A stretch of 64,000 nt of DNA from Pseudomonas alloputida (GTDB lineage Bacteria; Pseudomonadota; Gammaproteobacteria; Pseudomonadales; Pseudomonadaceae). Made by a program: the position numbers and the translations under genes. The stretch lies in the NCBI RefSeq assembly GCF_021283545.2, contig NZ_CP128540.1:6174501-6238500 (forward strand), read 5' to 3'. Below are positions 24,127 through 33,325 of this stretch, piece after piece. The stretch's first letter is position 1. Each line of letters opens with the position of its first letter. The notes beneath the pieces were generated by a model. It saw only the letters and a program-made list of their open reading frames with translations, had not been told where the DNA came from and searched no databases.

Positions 24127-24756
24127 TTACTTGTTGGCGTTGAAGGCGTTGTAGCTGGTCATCAGGTTGCGGTAGTCCGGGATGTGGTTGGAGCACAGCG
24201 CGGCCAGGCCTTCGATGTCGTTGCGCCAGTCGCGGTGCAGCTCACAGGCCACGCCGAACCAGGTCATCAGTTGCGCACCTGCCTGGCTCATGCGGTCGTG
24301 GGCGGCGTCGCGGGTCATGGCGTTGAAGGTACCGGAGGCATCAGTGACCACGAACACGTCGAACTCTTCTTCCAGGGCCGACAGGGCCGGGAAAGCTACG
24401 CACACTTCAGTCACAACGCCGGCGATGATCAGTTGCTTCTTGCCAGTGGCCTTCACTGCCTTGACGAAGTCTTCGTTGTCCCAGGCGTTGATCTGGCCAG
24501 GGCGGGCAATGTACGGGGCGTCCGGGAACAGGGCTTTCAGTTCTGGCACCAGTGGGCCGTTGGGGCCTTGCTCGAAGCTGGTGGTAAGAATGGTCGGCAG
24601 GTTGAAGAACTTGGCCAGGTCGGCCAGGGCCAGCACGTTGTTCTTGAACGCGTCCGGCTCGATGTCCCGCACCAGGGACAGCAGGCCCGCCTGGTGGTCA
24701 ACCAGCAGTACAGCGGCGTCGTCTTTGTTCAGGCGGTTGTATTTGAAGTGGGTCAT
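24127..24756 (-). CDS. ycaC: YcaC-like isochorismatase-fold hydrolase, copy 3
   Basis: 209 residues, about ten changes from copy 2 by eye, with the same catalytic Asp (LLVDHQAGL) and Cys (VVTEVCVAFP). The upstream regions of copies 2 and 3 also match in patches (gtgtttcgcgttgatggg, agattaaaa, and the cgttc-N8-gaacg palindrome), so the duplication included the promoter. It is first in a minus-strand series with the membrane protein, alpha/beta hydrolase and amidohydrolase genes. Functional difference from copy 2 is unknown. Confidence 0.93.
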   Translation of the reverse strand: MTHFKYNRLNKDDAAVLLVDHQAGLLSLVRDIEPDAFKNNVLALADLAKFFNLPTILTTSFEQGPNGPLVPELKALFPDAPYIARPGQINAWDNEDFVKAVKATGKKQLIIAGVVTEVCVAFPALSALEEEFDVFVVTDASGTFNAMTRDAAHDRMSQAGAQLMTWFGVACELHRDWRNDIEGLAALCSNHIPDYRNLMTSYNAFNANK

Positions 24757-24866
24757 GGGGGTAGCTCCTAAGGGTTTTGATGTTCAGTAAGTTGGGTGTT
24801 TCGCGTTGATGGGAGAAGATTAAAACCACCACCTTTGGAGCGGTAGATAGTGGTTTTTGCCTTTAG

Positions 24867-24884
24867 CGTTCTGTTTTAGGAACG
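24867..24884. promoter_or_regulatory. Palindromic operator candidate cgttc-N8-gaacg upstream of ycaC copy 3
   Basis: Same inverted repeat, spacing and orientation as at 16391-16408, about 111 bp before the ycaC copy 3 start. Flanks match as well (tttag before, at after). Probably bound by the LysR protein encoded at 16506. Confidence 0.6.
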
Positions 24885-24903
24885 ATAGATTGGCGTTGGT
24901 TTT

Positions 24904-25008
24904 GCTGGCCTCTTCGCGGGCACGCCCGTTCCCACAGGGATCGCACAAGATTCAAAACCAGCGCTTTACCTGTGGGAACGGGCAAGTCGCGAAGGGGCCA
25001 GCACAGGC
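24904..25008. repeat. REP pair (inverted, diverged arms)
   Basis: The left copy gcgggcacgcccgttcccac and a right copy gtgggaacgggcaagtcgcgaa face each other between ycaC copy 3 and the MscS-type channel gene. Apart from this and the operator, the roughly 320-bp gap holds nothing I recognise. Confidence 0.8.
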
Positions 25009-25076
25009 TTGCATTGCCTGCCTGGCAAACCTGCTCTATTACTACCCACAGCCCTCCCCTCACCCCCGAGATCACC

Positions 25077-26504
25077 ATGCTGGCGTTCATCCAGTCGTCC
25101 CCGTTGTTGCTCGGTTGCGCCTTGATCCTGCTCGACCTCGTGCTTTGGCAACTGATCCCCATTCAGCGCCATGCCTGGCGCATCAGCGCGCGCCTGGTGA
25201 TCTTCCTGCTGTTCAGCTCAGTGCTGATGGCCGCTGGCATGAGCCCGCTGCAACCACCGCCGTGGCCCGACGATGTCTCGCGCAACCTGATGGCCACGGT
25301 ATTGGCCATCGGCTGGTGGCTGTTCGGTGCGCGCACGGTAACCGTGGTATTCGGCCTGTTGCTGGTGGCCCGTGGCAGCCATGGCGGGCGCTTGCTGCAG
25401 GATGTGCTGGGGGCGTTGATCTTCCTCGCCGCCGTGGTCGCGGCCGCAGGCTACGTGCTGCAACTGCCGGTAAAGGGCCTGCTGGCCACCTCCGGGGTAA
25501 TGGCCATCGTCATCGGCCTGGCGCTGCAGAGCACACTGGCTGACGTCTTCAGCGGCATCGTGCTGAACACCACGCGGCCCTATCAGATTGGCGACTCAAT
25601 CTCCATCGACGGCACCGAAGGCAAGGTCCTGGATATCGACTGGCGCGCCACGCGCCTGCTGACCGGAACCGGCAGCCTGGCGGTGATCCCCAACTCGGTA
25701 GCGGCCAAGGCGCGGCTGCTCAACCACAGTCGCCCGGCCGATGTGCACGGGGTATCGATCAGCGTGGTGGTCCCGGCCAAGGTGCGGCCCAAGCGCGTGT
25801 TCGATGCGCTGGAAAAAGCCTTGCAGGGCGTCAGTGCCATCCTTGCAACCCCGAAGCCGAAGGTGACGGTAAAGGCCTCGACTCTGGAGTCGGTGGAGTA
25901 CGAGGCCAGCGGCTTCGTGGCCGATGCGGGCGCCAAGGGCGATGCACGTAACCAGCTGTTCGACCTGGCGCACCGGCACCTGGAGGCCAGCGGGGTGATG
26001 TGGAACGTCGACCTGGCCGTGCCGCCGCGCAGCCGCCAGCGCGAGGTGCTGGATGAGGTGCGAGTGTTCCGCTCGCTGAGTGACGAAGAGCGCGATGCGT
26101 TGAGCCAGCGCATGACTGCAGTCGAGTACCTGGCGGACCAGGTGATCCTGGGGGTGGGCGAGCATTCCGATCATCTGCTGGTGATTGGCAGCGGTGTGGT
26201 ATCGGCCTCGGTGCGCGAAGGAGACAAACTGTTGGAAGCCGGACGCATGGGGCCGGGTGAGGTGCTGGGGATCGAGGGGATCATCGACGAAGAAGATTCG
26301 CTGGCCGAATTCCGCACGCTGACCAGTTGCGTGCTGTACCGGATCGACAAGGAACAGGTGAAGAGCTGTTTGCAGCAGCGTGGCGAAGTGCAGACGGCGT
26401 TGAGCAAATTGCAGCGGTTCCGGCGGCAGAGCCGGGAGTCGTTGTTGTTGCAGAAGCCGGCTTCAATCAAGAAGGGTGGCTTCCTGAGTTGGTTGCACAA
26501 GTGA
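25077..26504 (+). CDS. MscS-family mechanosensitive channel with C-terminal cNMP-binding domain
   Basis: A 475-residue inner-membrane protein from the ATG at 25077. Four or five hydrophobic segments lead to the pore helix and MscS beta domain (GVMAIVIGLALQSTLADVF then SGIVLNTTRPYQIGDSI). From about residue 335 on there is a cyclic-nucleotide-binding fold (DQVILGVGEHSDHLLVIGSG, RMGPGEVLGIEGII). Such cNMP-gated MscS relatives are thought to open in response to nucleotide as well as tension. It is a single gene followed by a REP pair. Confidence 0.92.
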   Translation: MLAFIQSSPLLLGCALILLDLVLWQLIPIQRHAWRISARLVIFLLFSSVLMAAGMSPLQPPPWPDDVSRNLMATVLAIGWWLFGARTVTVVFGLLLVARGSHGGRLLQDVLGALIFLAAVVAAAGYVLQLPVKGLLATSGVMAIVIGLALQSTLADVFSGIVLNTTRPYQIGDSISIDGTEGKVLDIDWRATRLLTGTGSLAVIPNSVAAKARLLNHSRPADVHGVSISVVVPAKVRPKRVFDALEKALQGVSAILATPKPKVTVKASTLESVEYEASGFVADAGAKGDARNQLFDLAHRHLEASGVMWNVDLAVPPRSRQREVLDEVRVFRSLSDEERDALSQRMTAVEYLADQVILGVGEHSDHLLVIGSGVVSASVREGDKLLEAGRMGPGEVLGIEGIIDEEDSLAEFRTLTSCVLYRIDKEQVKSCLQQRGEVQTALSKLQRFRRQSRESLLLQKPASIKKGGFLSWLHK

Positions 26505-26612
26505 GCCTGTGCCGGCCTCTTCGCGGGTAAACCCGCTCCTACAAGTAGTGCACCGCCTGAGAGGGCTGTGGTGAACCTGTAGGAGCGGGTTTACCCGCGA
26601 AGAGGCCAGTAC
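26505..26612. repeat. REP pair (inverted)
   Basis: Cores gcgggtaaacccgc and gcgggtttacccgc face each other between the channel gene and the convergent amaA. Confidence 0.92.
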
Positions 26613-27899
26613 TTACAACACAACCCTCAGGCACTGCCCCGCGTGGTACAGCGAAAAACCGGACTCATAGAACGCTGTCCGCAGCGAAGGCGCGCTCACA
26701 CCGCTCATCGGCGAAAACGGAATCGGCAGGCTGTCCGCCTCGCCCTTGAGCAGGAACTCGGCAAACGCCCGGCCAATCACGGTGCCGGTCGTGTTACCCC
26801 GCCCGTTGTACCCAGTCACCGCCACCAACCCAGGCGCCGGCTCGAACAGGCGCATCAGGTGGTCAGGGGTGAAGTCGATGCAGCCGGTCCAGTGCATTTC
26901 CCACTCGACCTTGCCCAGCTCCGGGTAATAGTGGCTCTGGATGCGATCGGCCCAGCTGCGCACGAACCAGGCTGGCTTGTTGTCGACCCGGCCCAGGCTG
27001 CCGAGCAGCAGGCGGCCCTGATCGTCGCGGCGGATGCTGCTGAGCACGGTGCGGGTATCCCACGAACCTTGGCCATGTGGCAGTACCTTGTCGGCTGCGA
27101 TGCCCTGCAGCGGTTTGGAGGCTACCTGATAGTAATAACCGCGGAAGAACTGCTTCTGCAGGTTGCTCCAGTCACCTTCGGTGTAGGCGCCGGTGGAAAT
27201 CACCACCTTTTCGGCGCGCACAGCGCCACGCGCAGTCTTCACTCGCCAGCCATCACCTTCACGCTCCAGGCCTTCGACCGAAGACTGCTGGAAAATCTTG
27301 CCGCCCAGGCGCGTTACAGCAGCCGCCAGGCCCTGGGTGTAGCCCATGGGGTTGATGGTGCCAGCACGGCGATCAAGCAGCGCAGCGGAAATCTTGTCGG
27401 TACCGCAGTATTCCTGGCACTGGGCACCGGTCAGCAGCTCGACGTCGGCACCTCGGCGGCGCCATTGTTCGTGACGCGCTTCGAGGTCGGCGATACCGGT
27501 GGCGTTGTGCGCCATGTGCAGCGTGCCTTTGTGCTGGGCCTGGCAGTCGATGCCGAGGCGCTCGATCATGGCGAACACTTCAGCCGGGGCTTCGCCAAGC
27601 ACCTTGTTCAGGCGGCTACCCTGCTTCTGGCCAAGGGTGGCCTCGACGTCGTCGGGGCGGATCCACGTGCCGGCGTTGACCAGGCCGACGTTGCGCCCGG
27701 AGCCACCGTGGCCGATCTTCCAGGCCTCCAGCACGATCACCGACTTGCCCTGTTCGAGCAGGTGGATGGCCGCCGACAGGCCGGTAATACCGCCGCCGAT
27801 CACACAGACATCGGCCTTGTGCTCACCGGCCAGGGCCTGGGCGGCGACGGTCGGTTTGCTGACGTGTTCCCACAAGCATTGTTGACGCAGTTCGGACAT
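26613..27899 (-). CDS. amaA: L-pipecolate oxidase (FAD-dependent), D-lysine catabolism
   Basis: A 428-residue DAO-family flavoenzyme from the ATG at 27899; a longer frame upstream runs into a REP and is rejected. The dinucleotide fold VCVIGGGITGLSAAIHLLEQ is near residue 30, SGRNVGLVNAGTW follows, and the C-terminal FAD contact is VAVTGYNGRGNTTGT. AmaA oxidises L-pipecolate to piperideine-6-carboxylate. Next to amaB and hglS it reconstructs the D-lysine branch known in P. putida. The amaB gene lies upstream on the same strand, with a REP pair in the gap. Confidence 0.9.
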   Translation of the reverse strand: MSELRQQCLWEHVSKPTVAAQALAGEHKADVCVIGGGITGLSAAIHLLEQGKSVIVLEAWKIGHGGSGRNVGLVNAGTWIRPDDVEATLGQKQGSRLNKVLGEAPAEVFAMIERLGIDCQAQHKGTLHMAHNATGIADLEARHEQWRRRGADVELLTGAQCQEYCGTDKISAALLDRRAGTINPMGYTQGLAAAVTRLGGKIFQQSSVEGLEREGDGWRVKTARGAVRAEKVVISTGAYTEGDWSNLQKQFFRGYYYQVASKPLQGIAADKVLPHGQGSWDTRTVLSSIRRDDQGRLLLGSLGRVDNKPAWFVRSWADRIQSHYYPELGKVEWEMHWTGCIDFTPDHLMRLFEPAPGLVAVTGYNGRGNTTGTVIGRAFAEFLLKGEADSLPIPFSPMSGVSAPSLRTAFYESGFSLYHAGQCLRVVL

Positions 27900-27928
27900 G
27901 GCCGGCTCCAGCAATTTGTTCTTGTTGG

Positions 27929-28042
27929 GGCCGCAGGGCGGCCCTTTCGCGGGTAAACCCGCTCCTACAGGGGTCGGTGTCGCTTGGACGAACCCTGTAG
28001 GAGCGGGTCTACGCGCGAACCGGGGGCCAGGCCCCCGGCCAT
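27929..28042. repeat. REP pair inside the ama cluster
   Basis: A normal copy (gcgggtaaacccgc) and an altered inverse copy (gcgggtctacgcgc) lie between amaB and amaA. The hairpin could reduce amaA transcription relative to amaB. Confidence 0.85.
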
Positions 28043-28056
28043 GCAGCATCAATACA

Positions 28057-29547
28057 TCAGTCGAACACGATACCCTGCGCCAGCGGCAGCTCGCGCGAGT
28101 AGTTCACGGTGTTGGTCTGGCGACGCATGTAGCCTTTCCAGGCATCCGAGCCCGACTCACGGCCACCGCCGGTTTCCTTCTCGCCACCAAACGCACCACC
28201 AATCTCGGCGCCGCTGGTACCGATGTTGACGTTGGCGATGCCGCAGTCGCTGCCCGAGGCGCTCTGGAAGCGCTCGGCTTCACGGATGTCGGTGGTGAAA
28301 ATGCACGACGACAGACCTTGTGGCACTTCGTTGTTCAGGCGCAGGGCCTCCTCGAAGTCGTCGTAGGCCAGCACGTACAGGATCGGTGCGAAGGTTTCGT
28401 GGCGCACCACGTCACTTTGCGCCGGCATTTCAGCAATGGCTGGCGAAACGTAGTAGGCGTTCGGGTACTGGTCGGCCAGCTGACGCTCGCCACCGAATAC
28501 CTGGCCACCTTCGTCGCGGGCCTTGGCCAGTGCGCCCTGCATGGCGTCGAACGACTGCTTGTCGATCAGCGGGCCGACCAGGTTGTCTTTACGTGGGTCG
28601 CCGATGCGCACTTTGCCGTAGGCGGCTTTGACGCGGGCAACCACTTCGTCCTTGATCGAACGGTGCACGATCAGGCGGCGCAGGGTGGTGCAACGCTGGC
28701 CGGCAGTGCCGACAGCCGAGAACAGGATGCCGCGCACGGCCAGGTCCAGGTCGGCGCTCGGGGCCAGGATCATGGCGTTGTTGCCGCCCAGTTCCAGGAT
28801 GCTGCGGCCGAAGCGGGCAGCAACGCGTGGGCCGACTTCGCGACCCATGCGGGTGCTGCCGGTGGCGCTGACCAGCGGTACGCGCGGGTCGTCGACCATG
28901 GCTTCGCCAGCTTCACGGCCGCCGATCACCAGTTGTGCCAAGCCAGCCGGAGCATCGCCGAAGGCTTTCAGGGCTTTTTCGAACAACGCCTGGCAGGCCA
29001 GGGCGGTCAGCGGAGTCTTCTCGGACGGTTTCCATACCACCGAGTTGCCGGCCACCAGGGCCAGGGCGGTGTTCCAGGCCCACACGGCAACCGGGAAGTT
29101 GAAGGCGCTGATCACGCCGACCACACCCAGCGGGTGCCAGGTTTCACGCATGTGGTGGCCCGGGCGCTCGGAAGCGATGGTCAGGCCGTACAGCTGGCGC
29201 GACAGGCCAACGGCGAAGTCGCAGATGTCGATCATTTCCTGCACTTCACCCAGGCCTTCCTGGGTGATCTTGCCGGCTTCGATCGAGACCAGCTCGCCGA
29301 GGTCGGCCTTGTGCTCACGCAGCACTTCGCCGAACAGGCGCACCAGTTCGCCACGGCGCGGAGCCGGCACACTGCGCCAGGCTTCGAAGGCGCTCTGGGC
29401 CTGATCGATGCGGGCGATGGTCTCGGCCTTGCCGAGCAGTTTCACCGAGGCGATCTGGCTGCCGTCGATCGGCGTGTGAACAGGGTAGTCGCCCTGGGTG
29501 TAAGCCTCGGCGGCAACGCCAAGGCGCTCGAGCAATCCAGCAACCAT
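28057..29547 (-). CDS. amaB: Piperideine-6-carboxylate (alpha-aminoadipate semialdehyde) dehydrogenase
   Basis: A 496-residue aldehyde dehydrogenase. The catalytic Cys lies in GTAGQRCTTLRRL and the general-base Glu in ILELGGNNAMIL; SATGSTRMGREVG is the nucleotide-binding loop. This pattern matches the ALDH7 (antiquitin-like) group that oxidises alpha-aminoadipate semialdehyde to 2-aminoadipate. Divergent from a LysR-type gene across 135 bp. The adjacent pipecolate oxidase supports the assignment. Confidence 0.92.
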   Translation of the reverse strand: MVAGLLERLGVAAEAYTQGDYPVHTPIDGSQIASVKLLGKAETIARIDQAQSAFEAWRSVPAPRRGELVRLFGEVLREHKADLGELVSIEAGKITQEGLGEVQEMIDICDFAVGLSRQLYGLTIASERPGHHMRETWHPLGVVGVISAFNFPVAVWAWNTALALVAGNSVVWKPSEKTPLTALACQALFEKALKAFGDAPAGLAQLVIGGREAGEAMVDDPRVPLVSATGSTRMGREVGPRVAARFGRSILELGGNNAMILAPSADLDLAVRGILFSAVGTAGQRCTTLRRLIVHRSIKDEVVARVKAAYGKVRIGDPRKDNLVGPLIDKQSFDAMQGALAKARDEGGQVFGGERQLADQYPNAYYVSPAIAEMPAQSDVVRHETFAPILYVLAYDDFEEALRLNNEVPQGLSSCIFTTDIREAERFQSASGSDCGIANVNIGTSGAEIGGAFGGEKETGGGRESGSDAWKGYMRRQTNTVNYSRELPLAQGIVFD

Positions 29548-29682
29548 TTGTGCATCTCCTACATCGGTGATGGGGTGGAAAAATGATGTGGATCAGTATT
29601 AATCCGATCACATAGGTACAACAAACGACCTTTATTCCGCATATCATTCCGTCAGGTAATGATTTGAGCCGCAGAGACCGCT

Positions 29683-30573
29683 ATGTCAAAACGCCTGGTA
29701 CCCTCCATGACCGCCCTGCAGTGCTTTGAAGCTGCAGCCCGCCATCTGAGTTTTACCCGTGCCGCCGAAGAACTGCACCTGACCCAGAGCGCGGTCAGCA
29801 AGCAGGTGGCGCAGCTGGAAGACATGCTGCGCCACCACCTGTTCCTGCGCATCCGCCGGCGCTTGCAGCTGACCCCGGCCGGCAGCCTGTACCTGGCCGA
29901 GGTCAACAAAATCCTGACCCAGGTGGATATGTCCAGCCGCTATGTGCTCACCTACGGCGAGCAGACCGAGATATTGAAGGTAGCCACTCAACCGAGTTTT
30001 GGCGTGCGCTGGTTGATCCCGCACCTCAAGGGGTTTGGCAAACGGCACGGCAATATCCACCTGGACATTCGCAACGAGATGGAGCCGTTCGCCCTGCTGC
30101 AAGGCTCGGCTGACGTGGTGTTCTTCTATGGCCAGGGCACCTGGCCGGGGGCCACTTGCGTGGAGTTGTTTCGCGAGGAGGTGGTGCCGGTGTGTGCGCC
30201 AGAGCTGCTGGCCGGGCGCAAGCTGGCCGGTGCCGAGGAGCTGGCCGAGCTGGTGCTGCTGCAAAGCACCTCGCGCCCGGAGGCCTGGCATGAGTGGTTC
30301 CTGGAGCAGGACCTGCAGAGCGTCAGCGCTTACCACGGGCCGCGCTTCGATACGTTCTATATGGCGTTGAGTGCAGCACAGGCCGGGTGCGGGGTAGCGC
30401 TGGTGCCGCGCTACCTGGCGGCGAAGGAACTGGCCGACGGTAGCCTGGTGGTGCCGTGGAACCATGCAATGCGCAGTGCCGGAGCGCATTACCTGGCGTA
30501 TGCCGAGCATGCGGCAGAGGTGCCAAAGGTGCGGGCGCTGGTGGAATGGATTGGCGAGCAGTTGCAGGTTTGA
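29683..30573 (+). CDS. LysR-type regulator of the ama genes (probable)
   Basis: A 296-residue protein of the GcvA-like LysR subgroup, from the ATG at 29683. The HTH is ARHLSFTRAAEELHLTQSAV and the effector domain follows (FGVRWLIPHLKGF, GCGVALVPRYLAAKEL). Divergent from amaB with the promoters back to back in 135 bp, as expected for an autoregulated pathway activator. The inducer is probably a lysine-pathway metabolite (inference from location only). Confidence 0.9.
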   Translation: MSKRLVPSMTALQCFEAAARHLSFTRAAEELHLTQSAVSKQVAQLEDMLRHHLFLRIRRRLQLTPAGSLYLAEVNKILTQVDMSSRYVLTYGEQTEILKVATQPSFGVRWLIPHLKGFGKRHGNIHLDIRNEMEPFALLQGSADVVFFYGQGTWPGATCVELFREEVVPVCAPELLAGRKLAGAEELAELVLLQSTSRPEAWHEWFLEQDLQSVSAYHGPRFDTFYMALSAAQAGCGVALVPRYLAAKELADGSLVVPWNHAMRSAGAHYLAYAEHAAEVPKVRALVEWIGEQLQV

Positions 30574-30646
30574 CGGCCTCTTCGCGGCTAAAGCCGCTCC
30601 TACGGGGACCGCGTAGGCGCGGCTTTAGCCGGGAAAGGGCCGTCGA
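30573..30646. repeat. REP pair (inverted, gcggctaaagccgc cores)
   Basis: Two facing copies, the second with gcggctttagccgggaaag, follow directly on the LysR stop codon. Confidence 0.85.
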
Positions 30647-30671
30647 GGTCGATCAAAAAAGGAATGACACA

Positions 30672-30693
30672 CTCACTTTTTTTCGCTTGTGAG
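30672..30693. promoter_or_regulatory. Inverted repeat ctcac-N12-gtgag upstream of hglS
   Basis: A short dyad around a T-rich centre lies 56 bp before the hglS start codon. It could be a regulator site. The match is short, so confidence is low. Confidence 0.3.
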
Positions 30694-30748
30694 CAAAGTG
30701 CATTCCCAGCTTTCATGTAAGCGTCCGAACCCAACCAGGAAGCTAGCG

Positions 30749-32143
30749 ATGCCCGCCAACGATTTCGTCAGCCCAGACAGCATCCGCGCGCAGTTCTCTG
30801 CCGCCATGTCGCTCATGTACAAACAGGAAGTGCCGCTGTACGGCACGCTGCTGGAGCTGGTGAGCGAAATCAACCAGCAGGTGATGGCCCAGCAACCCGA
30901 AGTGGCAGAGGCCCTGCGCTGGACCGGCGAAATCGAGCGCCTGGACCAGGAACGTCACGGCGCCATCCGCGTCGGCACCGCCGAAGAACTGGCCACCATC
31001 GCCCGCCTGTTCGCCGTCATGGGCATGCAACCGGTCGGCTATTATGACCTCAGCTCCGCTGGCGTACCGGTGCATTCCACTGCCTTTCGCGCGGTGCACG
31101 AGCAATCGCTGCATGTCAGCCCGTTCCGTGTGTTCACCTCGCTGCTGCGCCTGGAGCTGATCGACAACCCGCAGTTGCGCGAGCTGGCACAGAGCATCCT
31201 GGCCAAGCGCCAGATCTTCACCTCCCGCGCCCTCGAACTGATCGCCCAGTGTGAGCGCGAGGGTGGCCTTGACGCCGCGGATGCAGAGACGTTCGTGCAG
31301 GAAGCGCTGCACACCTTCCGCTGGCACCAGGACGCTACCGTCACGGCCGAGCAATACCAGCAGCTGCACGACCAACACCGCCTGATCGCCGATGTGGTGG
31401 CCTTCAAGGGCCCGCACATCAACCACCTGACCCCGCGTACCCTGGATATCGATGCAATCCAGCTCGGCATGCCTGCCAAGGGCATCCCGCCGAAGGCCGT
31501 GGTTGAAGGCCCGCCCACCCGCCGCCACCCGATCCTGCTGCGCCAGACCAGCTTCAAGGCCCTGCAGGAAACGGTCGCCTTCCGCGACCAACAAGGCCGC
31601 GAAGGCAGCCACACCGCACGCTTTGGCGAAATCGAGCAACGCGGCGCGGCGCTGACGCCGAAAGGTCGCCAGCTTTACGACAAGTTGCTCGACGCTACCC
31701 GCGTTGCGCTGGGTGGCGCTCCGGCCGAAGCCAATGCCGAGCGTTACATGGCGCTGCTACAGGCAAACTTTGCCGAGTTCCCGGATGACCTGGCGCAAAT
31801 GCGCGAACAGGGCCTCGCATATTTCCGCTACTTCGCCACCGAGAAAGGCCTGGCCGCACGCGACCAGGAAGGCCGCCCGACCACCCTGCAAGGCTTGATC
31901 GACGCGGGCCACGTGCACTTCGAGGCGCTGGTGTACGAGGACTTCCTGCCGGTGAGTGCGGCGGGGATCTTCCAATCCAACCTGGGCGACGATGCGCAGG
32001 CCGAATACGGCAGCAACGCCAACCGCGAAGCGTTCGAAGCGGCGCTGGGGTTGCAGGTACAGGATGAGCTGGCGCTGTATGCGCAAAGCGAGCGCCGGTC
32101 GCTGCAGGCCTGTGCACAGGCGTTGAACCTGGGTTCGATGTAA
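30749..32143 (+). CDS. hglS: 2-oxoadipate dioxygenase/decarboxylase (D-2-hydroxyglutarate synthase)
   Basis: A 464-residue protein from the ATG at 30749, which has AGGAAG upstream; this is the expected family length. It belongs to the DUF1338/YdcJ family, a Fe(II) enzyme of the VOC superfamily that converts 2-oxoadipate to D-2-hydroxyglutarate in P. putida lysine catabolism. Family landmarks include GYYDLSSAGVPVHSTAFRAV near the N-terminus, FKGPHINHLTPRTLDID in the middle and VYEDFLPVSAAGIF near the end. It lies next to amaA/amaB and completes the route from aminoadipate. Confidence 0.92.
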   Translation: MPANDFVSPDSIRAQFSAAMSLMYKQEVPLYGTLLELVSEINQQVMAQQPEVAEALRWTGEIERLDQERHGAIRVGTAEELATIARLFAVMGMQPVGYYDLSSAGVPVHSTAFRAVHEQSLHVSPFRVFTSLLRLELIDNPQLRELAQSILAKRQIFTSRALELIAQCEREGGLDAADAETFVQEALHTFRWHQDATVTAEQYQQLHDQHRLIADVVAFKGPHINHLTPRTLDIDAIQLGMPAKGIPPKAVVEGPPTRRHPILLRQTSFKALQETVAFRDQQGREGSHTARFGEIEQRGAALTPKGRQLYDKLLDATRVALGGAPAEANAERYMALLQANFAEFPDDLAQMREQGLAYFRYFATEKGLAARDQEGRPTTLQGLIDAGHVHFEALVYEDFLPVSAAGIFQSNLGDDAQAEYGSNANREAFEAALGLQVQDELALYAQSERRSLQACAQALNLGSM

Positions 32144-32146
32144 ATC

Positions 32147-32238
32147 TGTACCGGCCTCTTCGCGGGCTCGCCCGCTCCCACAGGTACAGGGCATACGACC
32201 TGTGGGAGCGGGCGAGCCCGCGAAGAGGCCGGTGCAGG
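32147..32238. repeat. REP pair (inverted, gcgggctcgcccgc cores)
   Basis: Two nearly perfect facing copies lie between hglS and the convergent LysR gene; the arms pair across about 30 bases. Confidence 0.92.
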
Positions 32239-32241
32239 TGA

Positions 32242-33168
32242 TCAAAGACGCGGCAGGATTTCCACATCCGGCAAATCCATTGCCGCCACCTCGCCTTCCA
32301 GGAACGCACTCAACCGCCGCAACCGCTCGCCGCCTCGCCGGGTGCGCGGCCACACCAGGTAGTAATCCATGCCGCTGGGCACCGCCGTCGGCCATGGCAG
32401 GCTCAAGCGCTTCTGCGCCACATCTTCGGCCACCATCAGCAGGTCGCCCATGGATATCCCGTAGCCACGCGCCGCGGCAATCATGCCCAGCTCCAGGGTA
32501 TCGAACACCTGGCCGCCCTTGAGCGACACCTGGTCGCCAAGCCCCATCCGCTCCAGCCATTCCCGCCAGTCACGCTTGTCCACCGTGGGGTGCAGCAGTT
32601 CGACAGAGGCCAGCCTGCAAACATCCCAGGGCTCCTCGTCGAGCAGGTCCGGCGCGCCGACCGGGATCAGTAGCTCAGGGAACAGCTTGCGCACCTCCCA
32701 CTCCGGCGGGAATACCCCGTCGCTGAGCAACACCGCGCAATCGAATGGCTCCTGGTTGAAATCCACATGGTCGACATCCATCCAGGCGCTGGTCAGCTGC
32801 ACTTCATTGCCCGGCTGCAGATGCCGAAAGCGGCTAAGGCACGCCAGCAACCAGCGCATGGTCAGGGTCGAGGGGGCTTTCATGCGCAGTATGTCGTCTT
32901 CACCACACAAGGTTTCACAGGCCCGCTCAAACGCCGCGAAGCCCTCGCGCACGCCCGGCAGCAGTACCCGCCCCGCTTCGGTAAGTTGCAGGCTGCGGCC
33001 ACTGCGCACGAACAGGCGACAGGCAAAATGCTCCTCCAGCGTACGGATATGCCGGCTGATGGCGCTTTGGGTGATGGACAGCTCTTCGCCTGCACGGGTG
33101 AAAGAACTTAGCCGCGCGGCAGCTTCGAATGCGCGCAAGGCATACAGCGGTGGTAGCTGGCGTGGCAT
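32242..33168 (-). CDS. LysR-type regulator (GcvA-like)
   Basis: A 308-residue protein from the ATG at 33168 (MPRQLPPLYALRAFEAAARL). The HTH continues SSFTRAGEELSITQSAISRH, and the effector domain is complete (GMIAAARGYGISMGDLLMV). It is divergent from the MATE pump gene and may regulate it, or hglS downstream. No operator was picked out in the 157 bp between. Confidence 0.9.
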   Translation of the reverse strand: MPRQLPPLYALRAFEAAARLSSFTRAGEELSITQSAISRHIRTLEEHFACRLFVRSGRSLQLTEAGRVLLPGVREGFAAFERACETLCGEDDILRMKAPSTLTMRWLLACLSRFRHLQPGNEVQLTSAWMDVDHVDFNQEPFDCAVLLSDGVFPPEWEVRKLFPELLIPVGAPDLLDEEPWDVCRLASVELLHPTVDKRDWREWLERMGLGDQVSLKGGQVFDTLELGMIAAARGYGISMGDLLMVAEDVAQKRLSLPWPTAVPSGMDYYLVWPRTRRGGERLRRLSAFLEGEVAAMDLPDVEILPRL

Positions 33169-33325
33169 GAGGCACCTGCAATATGGGCGTGTGAGGCAAA
33201 TCCCCGAGAAACCTATATACATGAGTTCAACTCATGCCAACTATCGCATTTATCCTTTTGTGCAAAGTTGACCAAAGCCTCAGAATCGCCCTTCGTTGAT
33301 CACCCCAGAATGAAGGACTGCCCCC

